NCBI RefSeq assembly: GCF_039812505.1
Contig: NZ_JBDIAQ010000094.1
Location: 1 to 13,836, forward strand
DNA from: Intrasporangium_A sp039812505
GTDB taxonomy: Bacteria; Actinomycetota; Actinomycetes; Actinomycetales; Dermatophilaceae
Direction: 5' to 3'
Length of the DNA: 13,836 nt
Made by a program: the position numbers and the translations under genes. Below, one piece after another: positions 6,005 to 12,772 of the stretch. Numbering within the stretch: the stretch's first letter is position 1; every line of letters starts with the position of its first letter. Under the pieces are notes generated by a model that searched no databases, was not told where the DNA came from, and was given only the letters and a program-made list of their open reading frames with translations.

Positions 6005-7384
6005 ATGAGCGACGAGGGGCTGCGGGAGTCGGTCGACCGCATGCGCGCACGGGGGATCAGCAGCGAGGCCATCCGGGTGTTCCGGCACTACTACCACCAG
6101 CTCGAGGAGGGCGCGCTGGGCGTCATCCCCGAGGCGACGATCGAGCCGCTGGGCGACATCCAGCGGCTCCGGTCCGTCGAGGTCACCGAAGCGGCCGCGC
6201 GGCACGCCCTGTCGCAGACGGCCGTCATCAAGCTCAACGGGGGCCTCGGCACGACGATGGGGATGAGTGGCGCGAAGTCGGCGCTGCGCGTGGTCAACGG
6301 CTACAGCTTCCTCGACGTGATCGCCCAGCAGACCCTGGCGCTGCGCAAGCGCTGGGGGGTGGACGTGCCGTTGATCTTCATGAACTCGTTCCGCACCTCC
6401 GACGAGACCATCGCGGCGCTGCGGCCCTACGGCGACCTCGAGCTGCACGGCGTGCCGCTGGAGTTCCTCCAGAACGCCGAGCCGAAGCTGCGGGCGCGCG
6501 ACCTCCGCCCGGTCCAGTGGCCCGCCGACCCGGAGCTCGAGTGGTGCCCGCCCGGCCACGGCGACGTCTTCGTCTCGATGATGACCTCCGGCCTCATCGA
6601 GACCCTGCTGGACCGCGGCATCCGCTACGTGTTCATCTCCAACGCCGACAACCTGGGCGCGACGTGCGACCCCGACGTCGCCGGCTGGATGGTCGACCAC
6701 GACCTGCCGTACGTCGCCGAGGTCTGCGAGCGCACCCCCAGCGACCGCAAGGGCGGGCACCTGGCCGTCCGCAAGGCGGACGGCCGGCTGGTCCTGCGTG
6801 ACCTGGCGATGGTCTACCCGGGCGAGGAGGACGACTTCCGCGACATCGGGCGGCACTCGACGTTCCACGCGAACAACATCTGGGTCAACCTCGAGGACCT
6901 CGACCGGCGGATGGTACGGACCGGCGGTGTGCTGGGCCTGCCGATCATCGTCAACCGCAAGCCGGTCGACCCGTCCGACGGCACCTCGACCAAGGTCATC
7001 CAGATCGAGACGGCGATGGGCGGCGCGATCGAGATCTTCCCGCGGTCCGAGGCGCTGCTCGTGCCGCGCACCCGCTTCCGGCCGGTCAAGACGACCAACG
7101 ACCTGCTCGTGCTCCGGTCCGACTACTTCTCGCTCGACGTCGACTACCGGGTGGTCGCGTCCCGGCCGGGGCCCGAGCCCTTCGTGGATCTGGACGACAC
7201 CTACTTCAAGCTCATCCCGCACTTCGAGCAGCGCTTCTCGGGCGGGGTGCCCTCGATGCGCGAGTGCACGAGCCTGACCGTGCGCGGCGACGTCACCTTC
7301 GGTGCAGGGGTGCGGTGCATCGACGACGTCGTCATCGAGGGGACCGGCCGGGTGCCCGACGGTGCCGTCCTGGGAGGGGCTTGA
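6005..7384 (+). CDS. UTP--glucose-1-phosphate uridylyltransferase, UDPGP (eukaryotic-type) family
   Basis: Makes UDP-glucose from UTP and glucose-1-phosphate for cell-envelope glycans and glycolipids; cytosolic. 459 residues, much longer than bacterial GalU (about 300). The nucleotide-binding loop VIKLNGGLGTTMGMSGAKS (74-92) is the UDPGP (PF01704) signature, not the GalU one. Also typical are DVIAQQTL, IFMNSFRTSDET, PPGHGDVF, FISNADNLGAT and the GHLA region. The C-terminus (SLTVRGDVTFGAGV... VVIEGTGRVPDGAVL) is the usual left-handed beta-helix end. Family members mostly use UTP/Glc-1-P, but UDP-sugar pyrophosphorylases are related, so substrate preference is not absolute. Start is ATG at 6005 after TAAGGT. 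First gene of the rightward operon; the moeA start follows its stop by 2 nt. M. tuberculosis carries galU in this place. Confidence 0.93.
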   Translation: MSDEGLRESVDRMRARGISSEAIRVFRHYYHQLEEGALGVIPEATIEPLGDIQRLRSVEVTEAAARHALSQTAVIKLNGGLGTTMGMSGAKSALRVVNGYSFLDVIAQQTLALRKRWGVDVPLIFMNSFRTSDETIAALRPYGDLELHGVPLEFLQNAEPKLRARDLRPVQWPADPELEWCPPGHGDVFVSMMTSGLIETLLDRGIRYVFISNADNLGATCDPDVAGWMVDHDLPYVAEVCERTPSDRKGGHLAVRKADGRLVLRDLAMVYPGEEDDFRDIGRHSTFHANNIWVNLEDLDRRMVRTGGVLGLPIIVNRKPVDPSDGTSTKVIQIETAMGGAIEIFPRSEALLVPRTRFRPVKTTNDLLVLRSDYFSLDVDYRVVASRPGPEPFVDLDDTYFKLIPHFEQRFSGGVPSMRECTSLTVRGDVTFGAGVRCIDDVVIEGTGRVPDGAVLGGA

Positions 7385-7386
7385 GC

Positions 7387-8748
7387 GTGCGTACCGCGGC
7401 GGAGCACCTGGAGGCCATCCTCACGGCGATCACGCCCGCTCCCCGCGAGCGGGTCGCGCTCGCCGAAGCGGTCGGGCTGGCCCTGGCCGAGGACGTGACC
7501 GCCACCGCCGACCTGCCGGGTTTCGACAACTCCGCGATGGACGGGTATGCCGTCCAGGCCGGCTCGCTCGCCGGCGCCGACGCGCAGCCGGTGCGGCTGC
7601 GCATCGTCGGCGAGGTCGCGGCTGGTGCGTTCGGCCGGTTCGAGGTCGGCGCGGGGGAGGCGGCCCGGATCATGACCGGCGCGCCCGTGCCCGCCGGGGC
7701 CGACGCCGTCATCCCGGTCGAGCAGACCGACGCGGCGGCCGAGGGGGCGGTCACCTGCCGCGCCCCGGTCGACCCGGGACAGTTCGTCCGGCGGCGGGGG
7801 GAGGACGTGCGGGCCGGGACCGTCGTGGCCCGGGCCGGCCAGGTGGTGGGGCCACGCACCGTGGCGCTCATCGCCGCGAGCGGGCACGCCGACTGCCTCG
7901 TGCACCGCCGGCCGCACGTCGTGGTCGTCTCGACCGGCGACGAGCTCGTGCCGCCGGGCCAGCCGCTGGGCCCGGGACAGATCCACGACTCCAACTCGGT
8001 CATGCTCCAGGCGGCCGTGGTCGCGGCCGGGGCGACCGCCGAGATCAGGGCTGCCGTCGCGGACAGCGAGCGCGACCTGCTGCTGGTGCTCGACGAGGCG
8101 ATCGGGCCGATGGAGACCGTCGAGACGACCGACCCGGTCGGGCGCGCCGACGCCGCCCGGCAGGCCGGCACCGCCCGCCGGAACGGCACCGGCCGGCGAG
8201 CCCGCGCGGGCCTGGCCGACGAGCCGGTCGGGCGGGCCGACGTGATCGTCACGAGTGGCGGTGTCTCGATGGGCGCCTACGACGTCGTCAAGTCGGGCCT
8301 GCGCGGCAGCGGCGTCGAGTTCGTCACGGTCGCCATGCAGCCGGGCAAGCCGCAGGGTTTCGGCTTCGTCCTGGGCACCTCGGGTCGGCGCGTGCCGCTC
8401 TTCGCGCTGCCGGGCAACCCGGTCTCCTCCTACGTCTCCTTCGAGCTGTTCGTCCGGCCGGCGCTGCGCCGGATGATGGGCCGGGTGCCGGAGAGCCGAC
8501 CGACCCGCCGCGCGCGGGTCACCCAGCCGCTGCGCTCGCCGGCCGGGCGCCGGCAGTTCGCTCGGGCCGTCGTGGACCACGACGCGGCAGGGGAGCTGCT
8601 CGCCGAGCCGGTCGCGGGGCAGGGGTCGCACTTCGTGGCCGACCTCTCGCGGGCCAACGCCCTGCTCGTGGTCCCCGAGACGGTCACGCAGGTGGCGGCC
8701 GGCGCCGAGCTCGACGTCATCCTGCTCGACGTCGAGGGCGAGTCGTGA
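7387..8748 (+). CDS. moeA: Molybdopterin molybdenumtransferase MoeA (gephyrin-like; probable Glp counterpart) with a repeat-built insertion
   Basis: Inserts molybdate into adenylylated molybdopterin, the last general step of Moco synthesis; cytosolic. 453 residues against the usual 400-430. All catalytic landmarks are present: GFDNSAMDGYAV (45-56), IMTGAPVPAGADAVIPVE (95-112), VSTGDELVPPG (181-191), IHDSN (199-203), TSGGVSMGAYD (289-299), MQPGKPQGFGF (317-327) and FALPGNPVSSYVSFELFVRPALRRMMG. Length excess comes from about 40 residues at 241-281, just before the TSGGVS motif, made of short repeats (DPVGRAD/EPVGRAD, GTARRN/GTGRRA). Start: GTG at 7387 has GGAGG 9 nt upstream; TTG at 7381 is too close to it. 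It overlaps moaC by 4 nt. In corynebacteria the MoeA of this neighbourhood (Glp) binds FtsZ and the membrane protein GLPR, so a second role in division is possible here. Confidence 0.95.
   Translation: MRTAAEHLEAILTAITPAPRERVALAEAVGLALAEDVTATADLPGFDNSAMDGYAVQAGSLAGADAQPVRLRIVGEVAAGAFGRFEVGAGEAARIMTGAPVPAGADAVIPVEQTDAAAEGAVTCRAPVDPGQFVRRRGEDVRAGTVVARAGQVVGPRTVALIAASGHADCLVHRRPHVVVVSTGDELVPPGQPLGPGQIHDSNSVMLQAAVVAAGATAEIRAAVADSERDLLLVLDEAIGPMETVETTDPVGRADAARQAGTARRNGTGRRARAGLADEPVGRADVIVTSGGVSMGAYDVVKSGLRGSGVEFVTVAMQPGKPQGFGFVLGTSGRRVPLFALPGNPVSSYVSFELFVRPALRRMMGRVPESRPTRRARVTQPLRSPAGRRQFARAVVDHDAAGELLAEPVAGQGSHFVADLSRANALLVVPETVTQVAAGAELDVILLDVEGES
8131..8242 (+). repeat. In-frame direct repeats inside moeA
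   Basis: A 22-bp unit at 8131-8152 recurs at 8221-8242 with 20 of 22 bases identical, exactly 90 bp (30 codons) apart; it encodes (D/E)PVGRAD. Between the copies an 18-bp unit starting GGCACCG (8167 and 8185) encodes GTARRN then GTGRRA. All periods are multiples of three, so the frame is kept. Confidence 0.8.
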
Positions 8749-9224
8749 CCGGCGACGAGCCCCGCCTGACCCACGTGCGCAGTGACGGCACCGCGCACAT
8801 GGTCGACGTCTCGGCCAAGGCCGTCACGGTGCGCCGGGCCAGCGCGGCCGGCCGGGTGCTGCTCAGCCCGGCGGCGGTCGGCGCCCTGCGCGGCGGCACC
8901 GTGCCCAAGGGGGACGCGCTCGCGGTGGCCCGCATCGCCGGCATCCAGGCGGTGAAACGGACCCCGGACCTGATCCCGCTCGCCCACCCCATCGCCGTGC
9001 ACGGCGTCGAGGTCGACCTGGCCGTCGACGACGCCGGTGTCTCGATCACCGCGACGGTCCGCACCGCCGACCGGACGGGCATCGAGATGGAGGCGCTCAC
9101 CGCGGTCTCGGTCGCCGCGCTGGCCCTGATAGACATGGTCAAGGCCGTGGACCGGCACGGGCGCATCACGGACGTCCGGGTCACGGCCAAGTCCGGCGGA
9201 CGGTCAGGAGACTGGAGTGAGTGA
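8745..9224 (+). CDS. moaC: Cyclic pyranopterin monophosphate synthase MoaC
   Basis: Converts 3',8-cyclo-7,8-dihydro-GTP (the MoaA product) to cyclic pyranopterin monophosphate, the first stable Moco intermediate. 159 residues, the family's normal length. Landmarks: HMVDVSAKAVTVRRA (18-32), PKGDALAVARIAGIQAVKRT (54-73) with Lys55 at the position of E. coli Lys51, IPLAHPI (77-83), GIEMEALTAVSVAALALIDM (112-131), then Asp130 and Lys133 matching E. coli Asp128/Lys131, and a C-terminal KSGGRSGDW. The catalytic set is therefore complete. Start is GTG at 8745 in a GTGA overlap with the moeA stop, with GAGG 8 nt upstream, suggesting translational coupling. It overlaps mog by 8 nt. MoaA, MoaD and MoaE genes are not in the window. 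Confidence 0.97.
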   Translation: MTGDEPRLTHVRSDGTAHMVDVSAKAVTVRRASAAGRVLLSPAAVGALRGGTVPKGDALAVARIAGIQAVKRTPDLIPLAHPIAVHGVEVDLAVDDAGVSITATVRTADRTGIEMEALTAVSVAALALIDMVKAVDRHGRITDVRVTAKSGGRSGDWSE

Positions 9225-9726
9225 CGAGAAGCTGGTGGGCACCGGACGGCACGCGGTTGTCATCGTCGCCTCCACCCGGGCCGCCCGCGGCACCTACCCG
9301 GACCGCTCGGGTCCGGTCCTCGTGGGCCGCCTGAAGGAGTGGGGCTTCGAGGTGGCCGGGCCGATCGTGGTGCCGGACGGCGACGAGCTCGGCCGCGCGC
9401 TGGGCGGGGCCCTCGACTCGGAGCCCGACGTCCTGCTGACCTCCGGCGGCACCGGGCTCACCCCGACCGACCGGACCCCCGAGATGACTGCGCCGTTCAT
9501 CGACCTGCCCGTCCCGGGCATCGCCGAGGCGCTGCGGGCCGCCGGCCTCGCCAAGGGGGTGCCGACCGCGATGCTCTCCCGCGGGCTCACCGGGCTCGCG
9601 GGAGCCACGTTCGTGGCCAACCTGCCCGGCTCCAGGGGCGCGGCCGTCGACGCGCTCGAGGTCCTCGAGCAGGTGCTGCCCCACATCCTCGCGCAGATCC
9701 CCGGCAGCGACCACGAGAGTATGTGA
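9217..9726 (+). CDS. mog: Molybdopterin adenylyltransferase (MogA/MoaB family)
   Basis: Adenylylates molybdopterin with ATP to give MPT-AMP, the substrate of MoeA; cytosolic, usually trimeric. 169 residues, normal for the family. The MPT-binding core is present: VVIVAST (14-20), the TSGGTGLTPTDRTPE motif (75-89) with the catalytic Asp region, GIAEALR (100-106) and a LPGSRGAAVDALEVL helix near the C-terminus. Start is GTG at 9217 with AGGAG at an ideal 6-nt spacing; it overlaps the moaC stop by 8 nt. MogA and MoaB cannot be separated by sequence alone here. Together with MoeA and MoaC it supplies steps 1b, 3 and 4 of Moco synthesis from one transcript. Confidence 0.95.
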   Translation: MSDEKLVGTGRHAVVIVASTRAARGTYPDRSGPVLVGRLKEWGFEVAGPIVVPDGDELGRALGGALDSEPDVLLTSGGTGLTPTDRTPEMTAPFIDLPVPGIAEALRAAGLAKGVPTAMLSRGLTGLAGATFVANLPGSRGAAVDALEVLEQVLPHILAQIPGSDHESM

Positions 9727-9744
9727 GACCGGGCGGAGGCGATC

Positions 9745-10380
9745 GTGAAGCTGCCCTGGAAGCCGCACCACGACGACGCACCCTGGCCCGTCATCCTGAC
9801 CGACGAGGTGGGATCCCCGCCGATCACCTTGCGGCCGTTGCGAGTCCGTGACGAGGACGACTGGCATCGGATCCGCGCCGACAACGCCAGCCATGTCCAG
9901 CCGTGGGAGCCGACCCTCCCGCCCGGGGTGCGCGCCCGGCCGGTGGTCTCGTTCCGGCAGTTCGTCCGGGAGCTCGACGCCGAGGCGCGGGCCGACCATG
10001 TGCTGCCGTGGGTCATCGACGTGGGCGGGCGGATCGTCGGGCAGGTGCACGTCTTCGGGATCGTCCGGGGGGCCCAGCAGTCGGCCGCGGTCGGCTACTG
10101 GCTCGACCGTGCGGCCGTCGGGCACGGGATCGCGACGCGGGCGGTGGCGCTGGCGATCGACCACTCCCTGCGCGATGCCGGACTGCACCGCATCGAGGTC
10201 AACATCCGGCTCGACAACGAGCCTTCCCTGGGCATCGTGCACCGGCTCGGCCTGCGCGACGAGGGGGTGCGCGAGCGTTTCCTGCACATCGACGGCGCGT
10301 GGCGCGACCACCGCTCGTTCGCCGTGACCGCCGAGGAGATCGGCTCGGGCGGCCTGCTGGCACGGTTGCCGGATCGATAG
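9745..10380 (+). CDS. rimJ: GNAT-family N-acetyltransferase, RimJ/RimL-like
   Basis: Transfers acetyl from acetyl-CoA to an amine; RimJ/RimL modify N-terminal amines of ribosomal proteins S5 and L12, but many homologues have other targets, so the substrate is open. 211 residues of the Acetyltransf_3 type. The fold's order is visible: ITLRPLRVRDEDDWHRIRADN (27-47), VDVGGRIVGQVHVFGI-like strands (91-106), the acetyl-CoA loop GYWLDRAAVGHGIATRAV (117-134), then IEVNIRLDNEPSLGIVHRLGLRDEG (150-174), where the Asn-x-x-S helix is typical. About 26 extra residues precede the domain. Start is GTG at 9745 with GGAGG 5 nt upstream, 18 bp after mog. A RimJ-type gene follows moeA at this place in M. tuberculosis (Rv0995, from memory). 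Confidence 0.9.
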   Translation: MKLPWKPHHDDAPWPVILTDEVGSPPITLRPLRVRDEDDWHRIRADNASHVQPWEPTLPPGVRARPVVSFRQFVRELDAEARADHVLPWVIDVGGRIVGQVHVFGIVRGAQQSAAVGYWLDRAAVGHGIATRAVALAIDHSLRDAGLHRIEVNIRLDNEPSLGIVHRLGLRDEGVRERFLHIDGAWRDHRSFAVTAEEIGSGGLLARLPDR

Positions 10381-10437
10381 CTGCCACGTGTTGCGCGACA
10401 CGCGGTGAATGTGCGTCGTGTGACGGATGTGACGCCC

Positions 10438-10443
10438 TACGGT
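10438..10443 (+). promoter_or_regulatory. -10 box (TACGGT) of the GLPR-like gene, leaderless
   Basis: TACGGT sits 7 nt before the GTG at 10451. It would give the last gene of the group its own leaderless transcript. Two copies of TGTGACG (10419-10425, 10428-10434), 9 bp apart, lie just upstream and could be a regulator site. Confidence 0.5.
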
Positions 10444-10450
10444 GGGTGCC

Positions 10451-11518
10451 GTGCAAGTAGGCAGCCTCATCTTCGTGGTCATCGTCGCGACCTGGGCCGT
10501 CTACCTGCTCCAGCATTGGATCCGCCGTCGCGAGCACGCCGCCGCCAGGTACTCCGTCGAGCAGTTCTCCGAGGCGATGCGGGTCCTTCGCAGGCGTGCC
10601 CGGGTGGGCGGGTCGAGCGCCCCGGCCGGGCCCACCGCCCCGGCACGATCCCTCGTCGCCAGGAGCCGAGGTGCTCGACGGGCTCGACCCGCTGATCAGC
10701 ACCTCGACCATGCCCGTCCCCAGATCGCCGAGGTGGCCCCCATGAGCCGTGCGACCACGACCGCACCCGACCGTCACGAGCGAGCGGCCCGGCCCGATCC
10801 GGGGCCTGCGCGACCGGCGGCTGCGGTGCCCACCGTGAGCCGACGACGCCGGCTGTTCCGTGGGGTGCTCCTGCTGCTCGCACTGCTGTGGGTGCCGGCC
10901 TCGGTCGTGCTCGCCGTGCTGCACGTCCTGCTCTGGGTCTCGGTCCCGTTGGCCGCCGTCACCCTCGTCGCGGTGCTCGTCTGGCTCCGGCTCGAGGTGC
11001 GGGTCGACCGGGCCGGGGCCCGGTCCGCGACGGTCGCCCCGACCCGCTCCGCGCCCGGCTCCGGCCGGAGCCGACGCGGCCGGGCCCCCAGCACCGTCGA
11101 CACCCAGGTCATCCATACGGCGGTGGGGGACGCGGCCGGGTCCGCCGTGGCCCGGCCCAGCACAGCCGGGCTCAGCGTGGCCGACCGGCCCGTCGACCCG
11201 ACCCCGGCCCCGGTCACCGACGACCGGCCCGCCGCAGCAGCAGGTCCCGCTCGGTCGGCAGGCGGCTCGGCGGCATACGACATCGAGGCGGAGCTCGCGC
11301 GCGATGCGGCTCGGGCGCCCGCGCCGCAGCCGGCCGCGGAGGGCACGTGGCGCCCGGTGCCGGTGCCCCGGCCGACCTACACGCTGAAGGCGAAGGCCGA
11401 GCCGCGGATGACGGCGGACGGCGTGCCGGCGGACGTCTTCGCGACGCCGGAGTTCGCCGAGGAGGCCGACGAGCTGGATGCCCGCGGCCACGTCACGCGG
11501 CGCGCGGCGAGCCTCTGA
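10451..11518 (+). CDS. Three-helix membrane protein, Rv0996/GLPR-like (probable Glp receptor)
   Basis: 355 residues. One helix lies at the N-terminus (VGSLIFVVIVATWAVYLLQHWI, 3-24), followed by a basic, Pro/Ala-rich loop with SVEQFSEAMRVLRRR (35-49). A hairpin of two helices follows (about 138-157 and 160-179), then a long Pro/Ala-rich, probably disordered cytoplasmic tail with a short conserved-looking block WRPVPVPRPTYTLKAKAEPR (300-319) and an acidic end. This plan, and its place after moeA and rimJ, match M. tuberculosis Rv0996 and C. glutamicum GLPR, the membrane receptor reported for the gephyrin-like division protein Glp. Assignment is by architecture and synteny, not by strong motif identity. 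Start: GTG at 10451, 7 nt after TACGGT and directly before the helix; GTG at 10442 is possible. It meets the AI-2E-type gene tail to tail with 15 bp between stops. Confidence 0.75.
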   Translation: MQVGSLIFVVIVATWAVYLLQHWIRRREHAAARYSVEQFSEAMRVLRRRARVGGSSAPAGPTAPARSLVARSRGARRARPADQHLDHARPQIAEVAPMSRATTTAPDRHERAARPDPGPARPAAAVPTVSRRRRLFRGVLLLLALLWVPASVVLAVLHVLLWVSVPLAAVTLVAVLVWLRLEVRVDRAGARSATVAPTRSAPGSGRSRRGRAPSTVDTQVIHTAVGDAAGSAVARPSTAGLSVADRPVDPTPAPVTDDRPAAAAGPARSAGGSAAYDIEAELARDAARAPAPQPAAEGTWRPVPVPRPTYTLKAKAEPRMTADGVPADVFATPEFAEEADELDARGHVTRRAASL

Positions 11519-11537
11519 CCCGACCCGTCGCGGTCAG
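11515..11537. terminator. Candidate bidirectional terminator hairpin spanning both stop codons
   Basis: CTGACC (11515-11520) pairs with GGTCAG (11532-11537); the 11-nt loop can pair further as CGAC/GTCG. The left arm contains the TGA of the GLPR-like gene and the right arm the TGA of the AI-2E-type gene. There is no T-run, as is common for high-GC actinobacteria, so strength is unknown. Confidence 0.4.
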
Positions 11538-12649
11538 GCGTCGGCCGGCACCGGGCCCTCCCCGGAAGCCTCGTCGAGCCCCGGGTCGGTGTCGGGCTCG
11601 AGGTCCGGCGCGGGGTCGACGGACAGCAGGTGCTTGCCGACGGCGTTCAGGATCGCCATCGTCGGTACGGCCACCAGCGCGCCGACGATGCCGGCGACCA
11701 GCGATCCCATCGCGATACCCAGGATGACGGCGAGCGGGTGGACGCTGACCGCACGGCCGAGCAGGAACGGCTGCAGCACGTGCGACTCGAGCTGCTGCAC
11801 CCCGATGACGACGGCCAGCATGACGAGCGCGACGCCGGGACCGTGCGCCACGAGCGCGAGCAGCACCGCGACGGCGCCGGACAGCAGGGCGCCGACGATC
11901 GGGATGAAGGACAGCATGAAGACGAGCACGCCGATGGCGAACGCGAATGGCACGTCGAGGATCGCCGCACCGAGCGAGATGCCGATCGCGTCGACGGCTG
12001 CCACGATGACGGTCGCCCGGACGAACGCGGAGAGCTGCTGCCAGGCGATCAGCCCCGACGACGCGACCTTCTCGCGCGCGGCGCGGGGGAACAGCCGGGT
12101 GACCCACTGCCAGATGCGCGGGCCGTCGTGCAGGAAGAAGAACAGCGCGAAGAGGACCACGAAGATCCCGGCCAGGAAGTGCGTCGCGGTCAGGCCGATC
12201 GAGGCGGCGCGCGCGCTCAGGTTGCCCGAGCTGCTGACCGTGTCGCGGAGCTGGTCGAAGTAGCCGTCGAACTGGCTGTCGGTGATGTGGAACGTCGACC
12301 GGATCCAGTCGCGGACCTGGCTGACCCCGTCGGCGACCTGCGCGGTCAGGTCGTCGAGCCCGTTGGTGAACTGGGTGCCGACGAGGGTGAGCAGCCCGCC
12401 GACGACGGCGACGGTGCCGAGGACCGTGGTCGCCGTCGCGGCGCCGTGGGGCAGCCAGCGGCGCAGCCGGAGGGCGAACGGGCGCAACAGCGCGGTCAGC
12501 AGCAGGGCAACCGCGAGGGGGACGACGACCGGGGACAGGAAGGCGATCCCGAGGTAGAGGGCGACGACGGCAGCGGCGATCAGCAGCAGGCGCCAGGCCC
12601 ACTCGCTGGCCGCGCGGACGCCGGGCGGCACGGTGGTCTTGTCGGTCAC
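11534..12649 (-). CDS. AI-2E family transporter (PF01594) membrane protein
   Basis: 371 residues with the family's layout: paired helices at about 20-53 (LLLIAAAVVALYLGIAFL) and 75-92, a soluble segment of about 60 residues with amphipathic helices (FTNGLDDLTAQVADGV), a helix near 157-173 (GIFVVLFALFFFLHDGPR), then four or five helices from 211 to 336. Signature segments are LSFIPIVGALLSG (246-258) and QQLESHVLQPFLLGRAVSVHPL (285-306). The C-terminus is a Pro/Asp/Glu-rich tail. Named after E. coli TqsA/YdiK-type proteins; many members are not AI-2 exporters (some are Na+/H+ antiporters), so the substrate is unknown. Start is GTG at 12649 (residue 1 of VTDKTTVPPG), 6 nt after TACGGT; the in-frame ATG at 12766 would add 39 residues across the promoter region. 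Confidence 0.9.
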   Translation of the reverse strand: MTDKTTVPPGVRAASEWAWRLLLIAAAVVALYLGIAFLSPVVVPLAVALLLTALLRPFALRLRRWLPHGAATATTVLGTVAVVGGLLTLVGTQFTNGLDDLTAQVADGVSQVRDWIRSTFHITDSQFDGYFDQLRDTVSSSGNLSARAASIGLTATHFLAGIFVVLFALFFFLHDGPRIWQWVTRLFPRAAREKVASSGLIAWQQLSAFVRATVIVAAVDAIGISLGAAILDVPFAFAIGVLVFMLSFIPIVGALLSGAVAVLLALVAHGPGVALVMLAVVIGVQQLESHVLQPFLLGRAVSVHPLAVILGIAMGSLVAGIVGALVAVPTMAILNAVGKHLLSVDPAPDLEPDTDPGLDEASGEGPVPADA

Positions 12650-12655
12650 GAGCAC

Positions 12656-12661
12656 ACCGTA
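12656..12661 (-). promoter_or_regulatory. -10 box (TACGGT) of the AI-2E-type gene, leaderless
   Basis: Minus-strand TACGGT lies 6 nt before the GTG at 12649. The same hexamer precedes the GLPR-like gene. It decides the start codon of this gene against upstream in-frame choices. Confidence 0.55.
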
Positions 12662-12683
12662 TGCTGCTCGCCGCCCGCTTCCT

Positions 12684-12704
12684 CCCCGAACGGACCGTTC
12701 GGGG
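12684..12704. promoter_or_regulatory. Perfect 10-bp inverted repeat, candidate operator in a divergent promoter region
   Basis: CCCCGAACGG and its exact reverse complement CCGTTCGGGG flank a single A, in the 123-bp gap between divergent leaderless starts at 12649 and 12773. It abuts the expected -35 position of the leftward gene (centre about 45 bp upstream of its start) and lies about 79 bp upstream of the rightward start. Being between promoters, it is unlikely to be a terminator. Confidence 0.55.
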
Positions 12705-12760
12705 CCCGGCGGTGCGGCATACCGACGGGTCCGGCCCCGAGCGACCGGCTGCACGGTGTC

Positions 12761-12766
12761 TAGCAT
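12761..12766 (+). promoter_or_regulatory. -10 box (TAGCAT) of the oxidoreductase gene, leaderless
   Basis: TAGCAT lies 6 nt before the ATG at 12773, so transcription should begin at the start codon. No SD precedes that ATG. Confidence 0.55.
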
Positions 12767-12772
12767 GACGGG

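Noticed and set aside
5756..7222. 488-codon leftward frame opposite the uridylyltransferase
   Set aside because: It crosses the 5-FCL start region and has no family motifs, while the plus strand encodes an intact UDPGP enzyme.
7302..8744. Long frame upstream of moaC suggesting a larger fusion protein
   Set aside because: This part is out of frame within moeA and low-complexity. MoaC homology begins just after GTG 8745, which has an SD and a 4-nt overlap with moeA.
12650..12766. N-terminal extension of the AI-2E-type protein from ATG 12766
   Set aside because: It would run through the divergent promoter, the palindrome and the -10 box. The added 39 residues are Arg/Pro-rich and do not look like a membrane-protein start.
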